Positions 30,578 through 41,931 of a stretch of DNA of 64,000 bases are shown one piece after another. The stretch covers positions 8,942 through 72,941 of the forward strand of contig DATKPC010000003.1 in NCBI GenBank assembly GCA_035524275.1. Direction: 5' to 3'. This DNA comes from DATKPC01 sp035524275 (GTDB taxonomy: Bacteria > Pseudomonadota > Gammaproteobacteria > Burkholderiales > Burkholderiaceae_F). The notes under the pieces are model-generated. The model did not search any database, was not told where the DNA came from, and worked only from the letters and a program-made list of their open reading frames with translations. How positions within the stretch are numbered: the first letter of the stretch is position 1; each line of letters starts with the position of its first letter. A program made the translations under genes and the position numbers.

Positions 30578-31597
30578 ATGGCACGCAAGATCAGCATGAA
30601 GCAGGCGATCAACGAAGCGCTGGACCAGGAGATGGCCCGCGATCCGTCCGTGATCGTGATGGGGGAGGACATCGTCGGCGGCGCCGGCGGCGAGGGCGAG
30701 CGCGATGCCTGGGGCGGCGTCCTCGGCGTCACGAAGGGGCTGCACGCGAAGCACGGCGACCGCCTGATGGACACGCCGCTGTCGGAGTCGGCGTATGTCG
30801 GCGCCGCGATCGGGGCGGCCGCCTGCGGCATGCGCCCGGTGGCGGAACTGATGTTCATCGATTTCATGGGCGTGTGCTTCGACCAGATCTTCAACCAGGC
30901 GGCGAAGTTCAAGTACATGTTCGGCGGCAAGGCCGAGACGCCGGTCGTGATCCGCGCGATGGTCGGCGCCGGCTTCCGCGCCGCGGCGCAGCACTCGCAG
31001 ATGCTGACGCCGCTGTTCACGCACATTCCGGGACTGAAGGTCGTCTGCCCGAGCACGCCGTACGACACGAAAGGGCTCCTGATCCAGTCGATCCGCGACA
31101 ACGACCCGGTGATCTTCTGCGAGCACAAGAACCTCTACGGCTTCGAGGGCGAGGTTCCGGAGGCGAGCTACGCGATCCCGTTCGGCGAGGCCGCCGTCGT
31201 GCGCGAAGGCAAGTCGGCAACGATCGTGACCTATGGCCTGATGGTCCACCGTTCGTTCGATGCCGCGGCCGCGCTGGCGAAGGAGGGCATCGACGTCGAG
31301 ATCGTCGACCTGAGGACGCTCAGTCCGCTCGACACCGACACCGTGCTCGAAAGCGTCGAGAAGACCGGCCACCTGGTTTGCGTCGACGAGGCCAACCCGC
31401 GCTGCAACATCGCGACCGACATTTCCTCGATCGTCGCGCAGAAGGCCTTCGGGGCGCTGAAGGGCCCGATCGAGCTGGTCACGGCGCCGCACACGCCGGT
31501 GCCGTTCTCGCCGGTGCTCGAGGACCTGTACATCCCGAGCGCGGCGCAGATCGGCGCGGCCGTGAAGCGCAGCGTCCAGTGGAGCAAGCGCCGATGA
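30578..31597 (+). CDS. acoB: Acetoin dehydrogenase E1 component, beta subunit
   Basis: A 339-residue transketolase-like beta subunit. It starts MARKISMKQAINEALDQEMA and has the MGEDIVGGAGGEGERDAWGG segment, DTPLSESAYVGAAIGAA with the conserved cofactor-side glutamate, and the C-terminal transketolase domain TYGLMVHRSFDAA to IVDLRTLSPLDTDT. It pairs with AcoA. The stop overlaps the acoC start (ATGA). SD GAGGAG is 8 bp before the ATG. Confidence 0.94.
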   Translation: MARKISMKQAINEALDQEMARDPSVIVMGEDIVGGAGGEGERDAWGGVLGVTKGLHAKHGDRLMDTPLSESAYVGAAIGAAACGMRPVAELMFIDFMGVCFDQIFNQAAKFKYMFGGKAETPVVIRAMVGAGFRAAAQHSQMLTPLFTHIPGLKVVCPSTPYDTKGLLIQSIRDNDPVIFCEHKNLYGFEGEVPEASYAIPFGEAAVVREGKSATIVTYGLMVHRSFDAAAALAKEGIDVEIVDLRTLSPLDTDTVLESVEKTGHLVCVDEANPRCNIATDISSIVAQKAFGALKGPIELVTAPHTPVPFSPVLEDLYIPSAAQIGAAVKRSVQWSKRR

Positions 31598-32718
31598 CCG
31601 CCGCCATCACGCCCATCATCATGCCCAAGTGGGGCCTCGAGATGCGCGAGGGGACCATCTCGGCCTGGCTCGTCGAGGAGGGCGCGGACATCTCGGTGGG
31701 CATGCCGATCATCGACGTCGAGACCGACAAGATCTCCAACGCGGTGGAGGCGCCGGACCCGGGCCTGCTGCGTCGAAAGGTCGCCCGCGAGGGCGAGACG
31801 CTGCCGGTCAAGGCGTTGCTGGGCGTGATGGCCGATCGCGCGGTGAGCGATGCCGAGATCGACGCGTTCATCCAGGCCTACGAAGTGCCCGACGTCGAAG
31901 GCGGGGGCGAGGAGGGCGCGCCGGCCTACCAGGTCGTCACGGTCGACGGGCTGCGGGTGCGCTACGCGCGCCGCGGCCCGGAGGGCGGCGTGCCGGTGGT
32001 CTTCCTCCACGGGTTCGGCGGCGACCTGAACAACTGGCTCTTCAATCTCGACGCGGTCGCGGAGGGTTCGCCGGTGATCGCGCTGGACCTTCCGGGGCAC
32101 GGCGAGTCGGAGGCGCGGCTGCCCGGCGCGAAGCTGGCGGACCTCGCCGCGTTCGTCGGCCGCTTCCTCGACGCGATCGGCGTCAAGCGCGCGCACTTCG
32201 TCGGGCATTCGATGGGGGGCGCGATCGCCGCGAAGCTGGCCGGGACGGATGCACCGCGGGTCGCCTCGCTGACGCTCGTCAACAGCGCCGGGCTCGGGCC
32301 GGAGATCAACATGGCCTACATCGACGGCTTCGTCAGCGCCGCGTCGCGGCGCGAACTGAAGCCGGTCGTCGAGCTGCTGTTCGCCGACCCGGGTCTCGTC
32401 AGTCGCCAGCTGCTCGACGACCTGCTCCGCTACAAGCGGCTGGACGGCGTGACCGGGCTGCTGCAGGCGCTCGCCGCATCGCTGTTCGGCGCCGGAAAGC
32501 AGGCCGACCTTCCGGGCCGCGAGCTGGGCAGCATCGACGTCCCGCTGCTCGTCGTCTGGGGGGCGAAGGACCAGGTGATCCCGGCGGGGCACGCCAAGAG
32601 CGCGCCGTCGCGCGCGACGGTCAAGGTGTTCGACGACGCAGGCCACATGGCGATGATGGAGAAGGCGAACGAGGTCAACGCGCTGATCAGGCGGCATGTC
32701 GGCGGATCGGGAGGCTGA
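31594..32718 (+). CDS. acoC: AcoC: lipoyl domain plus alpha/beta hydrolase (acetoin dehydrogenase E2)
   Basis: A 374-residue protein. Residues 1-80 form a lipoyl domain with target Lys46 in VETDKISNAV. A short acidic linker follows, then an alpha/beta hydrolase domain (about 115-370) with FLHGFGG, nucleophile Ser206 in GHSMGGA, Asp in VVWGAKDQVIP and His in DDAGHMAMME. Ordinary E2 enzymes have a trimer-forming acyltransferase domain and a subunit-binding domain; neither is visible here. This hydrolase-type architecture is known for AcoC of acetoin complexes. Start overlaps acoB and stop overlaps the lipoate ligase start by one base, so all are translationally coupled. Confidence 0.92.
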   Translation: MTAAITPIIMPKWGLEMREGTISAWLVEEGADISVGMPIIDVETDKISNAVEAPDPGLLRRKVAREGETLPVKALLGVMADRAVSDAEIDAFIQAYEVPDVEGGGEEGAPAYQVVTVDGLRVRYARRGPEGGVPVVFLHGFGGDLNNWLFNLDAVAEGSPVIALDLPGHGESEARLPGAKLADLAAFVGRFLDAIGVKRAHFVGHSMGGAIAAKLAGTDAPRVASLTLVNSAGLGPEINMAYIDGFVSAASRRELKPVVELLFADPGLVSRQLLDDLLRYKRLDGVTGLLQALAASLFGAGKQADLPGRELGSIDVPLLVVWGAKDQVIPAGHAKSAPSRATVKVFDDAGHMAMMEKANEVNALIRRHVGGSGG

Positions 32719-33446
32719 TGCGCCGCGACGGCCTGCCGGCATTCGCGCGCGTCGCGATCCACCGGCAGCCGCTGGACGACGGGATCGCGCGCGAGGCGCA
32801 GTGGCTGGCCGCGAGCGCGCAGTCCGGCATCCCGCAGGCGCACCTCTGGCATGCGCCGCGCGGCTTCGTCGTGCCGCGGCGCTATACGCTGCTGTCGGGC
32901 TGGGCGCGCGTCGCCGCCGCGTATGGCGAGGCGCTGCAGGTCCGCAGTTCCGGCGGCGGCCTCGTTCCGCAGGGCCGCGGCATCTGGAACCTGACCCTGG
33001 CGTGGCGCGGCAGGCCGCAGGAAGCGGGCGGCGGCGAGGCGATCTACCGGGACCTGTGCGATGAACTTGCGCAGGCTTTGCGCCATCTCGGCATCGACGC
33101 GATGCCGGGCACCGTCGACGGCTCGTTCTGCGACGGGCGATTCAATCTCGCCGTCGGCGGCCGCAAGCTCGTCGGCACCGCGCAGGCCTGGCGTCGCGTC
33201 GAGGGGCATGCCGTGGTCCTGGCGCACGCCGTGATCCTGGTCGATGCCGACCCCGAGGAACTCGCGGCAGGCGCCAGCGCCTTCGAGGAGGCGCTGGGGA
33301 CGGCAACGCGGTACCGGGCCGAGGCGCTGACGTGCGTCGCGCGCGTCGTCGGCGGGAAGGACGTCGAGGAACGGACGTTGACCGCGATCGAAGGACGGTT
33401 CGCGCCTGCGCCGCTCGCGCGGGCGGCGCCGTGGACGATTCCATAG
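32718..33446 (+). CDS. Lipoate-protein ligase family protein in the aco operon
   Basis: A 242-residue protein of the biotin/lipoate ligase fold. Visible motifs are VRSSGGGLVPQGRGIWNLTL (the RRSSGGGAVxHDxGxxN counterpart), GTVDGSFCDGRFNLAVGGRK and KLVGTAQAWRR, where the lysine corresponds to the substrate-activating lysine of LplA. It likely attaches lipoate or octanoate to Lys46 of AcoC. It starts within the acoC stop codon (TGATG), strong evidence for co-translation. The histidine of the canonical HDxG is replaced by Gln-Gly here, so transfer chemistry may differ. LipB-like activity cannot be excluded. Confidence 0.8.
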   Translation: MRRDGLPAFARVAIHRQPLDDGIAREAQWLAASAQSGIPQAHLWHAPRGFVVPRRYTLLSGWARVAAAYGEALQVRSSGGGLVPQGRGIWNLTLAWRGRPQEAGGGEAIYRDLCDELAQALRHLGIDAMPGTVDGSFCDGRFNLAVGGRKLVGTAQAWRRVEGHAVVLAHAVILVDADPEELAAGASAFEEALGTATRYRAEALTCVARVVGGKDVEERTLTAIEGRFAPAPLARAAPWTIP

Positions 33447-33461
33447 GAGAGGGGGAAAGAC

Positions 33462-33770
33462 ATGGTCCTGCTCGAATTCGCGATGGCCCCGGCCGGCCAG
33501 GGCGACAGCTACAGCGCGTCGGTCGCGCGCCTGCTCGACGTGATCGACAAGAGCGGCCTGCCGTACCAGCTGACGCCGATGGGAACGATCCTCGAGGGCG
33601 AATGGGAGGCGGTCATGGCGGTCGTCACGGCCTGCTTCAAGACGCTGCAGCCGGACTGCAACCGCATCGCGATGAACCTGAAGATGGACTACCGGGCCGG
33701 GCCCGGAGGCCGGATCGCGAGCAAGACCGCGCGCGTCGAGGAGCGCCTGGGCCGCAAGCTGCGGACCTGA
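33462..33770 (+). CDS. Thiamine-binding protein of the MTH1187/YqgV (DUF77) family
   Basis: A 102-residue protein starting MVLLEFAMAPAGQGDSYSAS, with YQLTPMGTILEGEWEAVMAV and the end GRIASKTARVEERLGRKLRT. This is the ferredoxin-like fold of the MTH1187 family; several members bind thiamine. It is the last gene of the aco operon, 15 bp after the lipoate ligase, with SD GGAGAGGGGG. Because AcoA/AcoB need thiamine diphosphate, a role in supplying or buffering thiamine is plausible but not shown. Confidence 0.8.
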   Translation: MVLLEFAMAPAGQGDSYSASVARLLDVIDKSGLPYQLTPMGTILEGEWEAVMAVVTACFKTLQPDCNRIAMNLKMDYRAGPGGRIASKTARVEERLGRKLRT

Positions 33771-33790
33771 GCGCCAGCCGGTGCGGCGGC

Positions 33791-33812
33791 GCGGCGGCCT
33801 CGCGGCCGCCGC
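33791..33812. terminator. Hairpin between the converging aco operon and a sensor kinase
   Basis: A perfect 9-bp stem (33791-33799 with 33804-33812) with loop TCGC lies in the 45-bp gap between two converging genes. It is symmetric and could act on both strands. No T-run is present. Confidence 0.55.
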
Positions 33813-33815
33813 GGC

Positions 33816-37673
<3,858 letters not shown>

Positions 37674-38044
37674 GTCGATCGAGGTCGTAGGACTTGCCAG
37701 GCGCCCGGTCCATGAGCTGTTCCGGCGCGGCGGCGTACGGCAAATCCGCTCGCATTAGATGCTGCTCGGGGCCGAAGGTCCATAGGGCAAACCCGAGACG
37801 TGGGGTGCCGATTGGCCCGCGTCCGGCGCGGTGGCGTCGACCGGCAGCGACGGCGCGGACCGCATCAAGCGGTGATTGATCCGCAACGGCTGTGCCGACG
37901 ATGATCCGGTGTCGGGCTGCCGATATCATCGTCGGGTCGAATCCCCCATGGAGGCAACATGGAGTCGCCGTGCCGAAGCGCCGGGCCGCCGGATATCGCC
38001 GTCCCGAGCAGGCGCGGATCCGGGACGGCCACCGGCGCTTCGCG
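37674..38044. other. Divergent region between the sensor kinase and the aldolase gene
   Basis: This 371-bp stretch has no gene I can support. If the aldolase starts at the GTG at 37970 (SD GGAG 5 bp before), the gene-free part shrinks to about 300 bp. The region is slightly less GC-rich around 37740-37800 and 37870-37930, where promoters of both genes are expected. No operator or RNA structure was recognised. Confidence 0.4.
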
Positions 38045-38776
38045 ATGAATACGTTGCCGGACGACGAGGACTTCGCTTCGGCGGCCGTCGCGGCACTGCG
38101 CGCCGACCTCGCGCTGGCGCTGCGCGCCGCCGCGCACCACGGACTGGCGGAGGGCGTCTGCAATCATTTCAGCGTCGAGCTGCCGGACCGCTCGGGGCGG
38201 TTCCTGCTCAATCCGCGCGGTTTCCTCTGGAGCGAAATCGGCCCCGACGACATCGTGATGGTCGACGTCGAGGGCCGGCGCCTTGCCGGGCGCCACGAGG
38301 TCGAGGCCACCGCGATGTTCATCCATGCCGCGATACACCGCCTCGGGCACAAGGCCTGTGTCCTGCACACGCACATGCCGTATGCGACGGCGTTGACGCT
38401 GACGGGGCGCCGCGCCCTCGATACGACGCTGTCGCAGAACGCGATGCGGTTCCACGGACGCGTCCGGGCCGATCCGCACTACGGCGGCCTCGCGCTCGAC
38501 GCGTCCGAGGGCGAACGCATCGCGCGCGCGATGGGCGACGCCGATGTCGTGTTTCTCGGCAACCATGGCGTCGTCGTCTGCGGGCCGCGCATCGACTACG
38601 CCTACGACGACCTCTACTACCTGGAGCGGGCGTGCCTGGTGCAGGTGCTGGCGCAGTCGACGGGGCAGCCGCTGGCGCCGGTCGACCCGGAGCTCGCGCG
38701 GCGGGTCGGCGAGCAGTCTGGTGGGGAGCGGTTGCAGTCTGAGCTTTTCTTCGAGGCCTTGCGCCGCACGCTTTGA
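38045..38776 (+). CDS. Class II aldolase/adducin-family protein
   Basis: A protein of 243 residues from the ATG at 38045, or 268 from a GTG at 37970 that has a better ribosome site; the extra N-terminal residues are arginine-rich and look non-native. Family marks are the early AAHHGLAEGVCNHFSVELPD, the zinc-binding VLHTHMPYATAL (HTH) and the late LGNHGVVVCGPRIDYAYDDLYYLERAC. Relatives are fuculose-phosphate aldolases and decarboxylase-like enzymes acting on sugar acids. Here the substrate is unknown and the gene stands alone. Confidence 0.8.
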   Translation: MNTLPDDEDFASAAVAALRADLALALRAAAHHGLAEGVCNHFSVELPDRSGRFLLNPRGFLWSEIGPDDIVMVDVEGRRLAGRHEVEATAMFIHAAIHRLGHKACVLHTHMPYATALTLTGRRALDTTLSQNAMRFHGRVRADPHYGGLALDASEGERIARAMGDADVVFLGNHGVVVCGPRIDYAYDDLYYLERACLVQVLAQSTGQPLAPVDPELARRVGEQSGGERLQSELFFEALRRTL

Positions 38777-38863
38777 GCGCCGGTCGCGATGTCCACCGTC
38801 CACGCGCCGCCGTGATCGAATCCGCGTCGGTGCCGTCATCCTGGCGAACGAGGTGAACCTCCC

Positions 38864-39391
38864 ATGACGTCCTCTGACCTCGCGGTGTCACGGCTGTCGC
38901 GCGCGACCGAGCGCGACATCGCCGAACTCGCCGACGTGCTCGCCGATTGCGTCGATGGCGGCGCGTCGGTGAGCTTCATGCACCCGCTGTCCGCGGAGCG
39001 CGCGCGGGCGTTCTGGCGCGGCGTCGCGCAGGAGGCGGACGCCGGGGCGCGGGCGCTGATCGTCGCCCGGCTCGCGGGTGCGATCGTCGGCACCGTCCAG
39101 CTCGTGCTCGAGCAGCCGGAGAACCAGCCGCATCGCGCCGATCTGGCGAAGATGCTGGTGCATCGCCGCGCGCGCCGCCACGGGATCGGCGCCGCGCTGC
39201 TGCGCAAGGCGGAGGATGTCGCGCGCGAGTGCGGCAAGACGCTGCTGGTGCTGGATACCGCGAGCCCGGACGCCGAGCGTCTCTACGCGCGCCACGGCTG
39301 GATCGCGTGCGGGCAGGTGCCGGACTATGCGCTGCTGCCCCGCGGCGGCCTGTGCGCCACAACGTTCTACTATCGCAGGTTCGACGGATGA
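38864..39391 (+). CDS. GNAT-family N-acetyltransferase
   Basis: A 175-residue protein with the acetyl-CoA loop HRRARRHGIGAALLRKAEDV, followed by GKTLLVLDTASPDAERLYARHGW. It resembles the group of acetyltransferases acting on small molecules or drugs. Its stop overlaps the start of the aminotransferase gene (ATGA), so the two are coupled and may act on the same amine pathway. The acceptor is unknown. Confidence 0.82.
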   Translation: MTSSDLAVSRLSRATERDIAELADVLADCVDGGASVSFMHPLSAERARAFWRGVAQEADAGARALIVARLAGAIVGTVQLVLEQPENQPHRADLAKMLVHRRARRHGIGAALLRKAEDVARECGKTLLVLDTASPDAERLYARHGWIACGQVPDYALLPRGGLCATTFYYRRFDG

Positions 39392-40629
39392 ACCGCAGGT
39401 CGCGATCGATGGGCATCAGGCTGGCAGGACGCACGAAGGACGTGGCGCCGTTCCTGGCGATGGAATTCGGCAAGCACGCTCTCGCGCTGGAGGCGCAGGG
39501 CCACCGGATCATCAAGCTCAACATCGGCGAGCCGGACTTCGGCGCGCCGCCCGGCGTCGTGCGCGCGATGCACGTCGCGCTGGACGAGCGGCGCACCGCG
39601 TACACGGCGGCGCTCGGTGTCGAGCCGCTGCGTCGCGCGATCGCGCGCCACTACGGCGCTGCGCACGGCGTCGACGTCGATCCGCAGCGCGTCATCGTCA
39701 CCGCCGGCGCGTCGGCGGCGCTGCTGCTGCTGACGGCGGCGCTCGTCGATCCGGGCGACGAGGTGCTGGTCGGCGACCCGTCGTATCCCTGCAACCGGCA
39801 TTTCGTCTCGAGCTTCGGCGGTCGCGTGAAGCTGGTCCCGACGACGACCGCGACGCGCTACCAGCTCGACCGCGAGCTGGTCGAGCGCCATTGGGGCCCG
39901 CAGACGCGCGGCGTCCTCGTCGCGACGCCGTCGAACCCGACGGGCACGTCGGTGCCATTCGACGAGCTCGCCGCGCTGTGCGGCGCCGCGAGCGCGCGCG
40001 GCGGCTGGCGCCTCGTCGACGAGATCTACCTCGGCCTGCAGGACGGCGATGCGGCGCACCCGACGGCACGCTCGGTGCTGGCGGTCGATCCCGACGCCAT
40101 CGTCGTCAGCAGCTTCTCGAAATACTTCGGGATGACCGGTTGGCGCCTCGGTTGGTGCGTCGTCCCCCGGGAGCTGGTCGGTGCCGTCGAGCGACTGGCG
40201 CAGAACTACTACATCTGTCCGTCGTCGCCGGCACAGCATGCAGCCGTCGCCTGCTTCGACGCGGCGGCGATCGCGGTGTGCGAGGAGCGGCGGGCGCGGT
40301 TCGCGCAGCGGCGCGAGCTGGTGCTGCGCGGGCTGGCGTCGATCGGGCTCGACGTGCCCGTCGCGCCGGACGGCGCGTTCTACGTCTACATCGATATCGC
40401 CGCGACCGGGATGAAGGCGATGCCGTTCTGCGAGCTCGCGCTGCAGGAGGCCCACGTCGCGCTGACGCCCGGGCAGGATTTCGGCGAGGCGAGGGCCGAC
40501 GAGCACGTGCGCCTGTCGTACGCGGCCTCGGAGGAGGACCTCGCCGAGGCGTTGCATCGCCTCGGCGGCCTGATGCGGCGGATTCGCGGCGCCGGAAGCG
40601 CCGGTACCGCGTCGTCAGCGACCCGCTGA
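39388..40629 (+). CDS. PLP-dependent class I/II aminotransferase
   Basis: A 413-residue fold type I aminotransferase. NIGEPDFGAPPGVVRAM, the VTAGASAALLLLTAAL cofactor segment, PSNPTGTSVP, DEIYLGLQ and Lys245 in SSFSKYFGMTGWRLGW mark the family; the final arginine is in VRLSYA. It is closest by eye to aspartate/valine-pyruvate type transaminases. It starts inside the GNAT stop codon; a second ATG at 39409 is possible. The substrate cannot be named. Confidence 0.85.
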   Translation: MNRRSRSMGIRLAGRTKDVAPFLAMEFGKHALALEAQGHRIIKLNIGEPDFGAPPGVVRAMHVALDERRTAYTAALGVEPLRRAIARHYGAAHGVDVDPQRVIVTAGASAALLLLTAALVDPGDEVLVGDPSYPCNRHFVSSFGGRVKLVPTTTATRYQLDRELVERHWGPQTRGVLVATPSNPTGTSVPFDELAALCGAASARGGWRLVDEIYLGLQDGDAAHPTARSVLAVDPDAIVVSSFSKYFGMTGWRLGWCVVPRELVGAVERLAQNYYICPSSPAQHAAVACFDAAAIAVCEERRARFAQRRELVLRGLASIGLDVPVAPDGAFYVYIDIAATGMKAMPFCELALQEAHVALTPGQDFGEARADEHVRLSYAASEEDLAEALHRLGGLMRRIRGAGSAGTASSATR

Positions 40630-40652
40630 CCCGCGCGACCGCAGCGTCGCGG

Positions 40653-41318
40653 TCATCCCTTCGCCGGCGGATAGGCGACGAAGATCTCGACGCGCCGATT
40701 CTGCGCCCGACCCTCGGCCGAGTCGTTCGACGCGACCGGATTCTGCGCGCCCAGCCCCTGCGTCGTGATGCGCTGCGGCTGGACGCCGTGGGTCGCGAGG
40801 TACGTCGCGACGCTCTGCGCGCGATTCTGCGACAGCGGCGTATTGATCGCATCGCTGCCGGTGCTGTCGGTGTAGCCGATCACCTGCACGCTTTCCGTCG
40901 GGTTCTGCGCCAGCGTCGTCGCGAGCTGGTCCAGCGCCGGGTAGAGCTTCGGGTTCAGGTTGGCGCTGTTGGTCGCGAAGCCGGCGTCCGAAGGGACGTT
41001 GATCTTCAGGCGATTGTCCGCGGTCTGCGTCACCTGCACCGCGGTGCCCGCCGTCGCCTGCTGCATCTGCTGCTTCTGCTTCTCCAGGTGCTCGTTCCAC
41101 AGGTAGCCGCCGAGCGCGCCGAGCGCCGCACCGCCGGCGGCGCCGAGCGCCGCCGAGTCGCCCTTGTGGCCGCCTCCGGTGACGCCGCCCAGGACGGCTC
41201 CCGCGGCCGCGCCGATACCTGCGCCCTTGGCGGTGGTCTGCTGCGAGTCGGTCATGTCGGCGCAAGCGCCGATGACGAGGCAGCCGGACAGGGTGGCGGC
41301 AATCCAACGTGGCGTCAT
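40653..41318 (-). CDS. OmpA-family lipoprotein with glycine-zipper (YiaD-like)
   Basis: A 221-residue outer-membrane lipoprotein. The lipobox is VIGAC (Cys at about residue 18). A glycine-zipper segment follows (AGIGAAAGAVLGGVTGGG and AALGAAGGAALGALGGYLW). The C-terminal OmpA domain contains VQVIGYTDSTGSDAIN and LSQNRAQSVATYL, which bind peptidoglycan. The ATG at 41318 has GGAGA 7 bp before it; the ATG at 41324 is too near. The gene converges with the aminotransferase, 24 bp away. Confidence 0.87.
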   Translation of the reverse strand: MTPRWIAATLSGCLVIGACADMTDSQQTTAKGAGIGAAAGAVLGGVTGGGHKGDSAALGAAGGAALGALGGYLWNEHLEKQKQQMQQATAGTAVQVTQTADNRLKINVPSDAGFATNSANLNPKLYPALDQLATTLAQNPTESVQVIGYTDSTGSDAINTPLSQNRAQSVATYLATHGVQPQRITTQGLGAQNPVASNDSAEGRAQNRRVEIFVAYPPAKG

Positions 41319-41511
41319 GGTCATTCTCCGTTGCGAGGTCGTCACGACCCTCCTGCACAGGTCGGGATCGTTGCAACGGAATTCAAGGGCGCGCGGTTTA
41401 CCCGAATGCGCTCGTCGAAGCGGCCTAGCCCGATCGTGGCATCTCACGCTACCTTACGCGCGATGGCGCCGGGCGATCGCTGGCGCAGTGGCCCGGGAGG
41501 ACAATGCAATC

Positions 41512-41919
41512 ATGGACAAGTTGACGGCCCGCTTCGAATACGTCGCGGTCGCCGCGCTGATGCTGATGCTGATGTTGACGGTCGGCTACGGGATGATCAT
41601 CGTCGCCTGGTCGCTCGTCGTCGATCTCAGCGGTCCGCACGAACTCATCGGCGAACCGAAGGCGCTGTTCGACGTCTTCGGCCTTTTCGTCGCGATCCTG
41701 GTGGGCATCGAGCTGCTCAAGATCATGCGCCACTTCCTCGTCGCGCATGACGTCGACACGGCCCTCGTCGTGCAGACGGCGCTGATCGCCCTGTGCAACA
41801 AGATCATCACGATGAACGTCTCGGCCGCGTCGTGGACGACGCTCGTCGCGCTCGCGGCGTTGACGCTGGCGCTCGCCGCGGCGGTATTCGCGCTGCGGCG
41901 GAACGCGGGCGGCGCGTAG
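41512..41919 (+). CDS. PsiE-like phosphate-starvation-inducible membrane protein
   Basis: A 135-residue membrane protein with about four hydrophobic segments. The sequence FEYVAVAALMLMLMLTVGYG and LFDVFGLFVAILVGIELLKIMRHFL, plus HDVDTALVVQTALIALCNKI, match the PsiE family (including DUF-type relatives). Its function is not defined. It is transcribed away from the OmpA gene, and converges with the helicase gene 12 bp away. Confidence 0.72.
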   Translation: MDKLTARFEYVAVAALMLMLMLTVGYGMIIVAWSLVVDLSGPHELIGEPKALFDVFGLFVAILVGIELLKIMRHFLVAHDVDTALVVQTALIALCNKIITMNVSAASWTTLVALAALTLALAAAVFALRRNAGGA

Positions 41920-41931
41920 GCAGCGGGCCGC

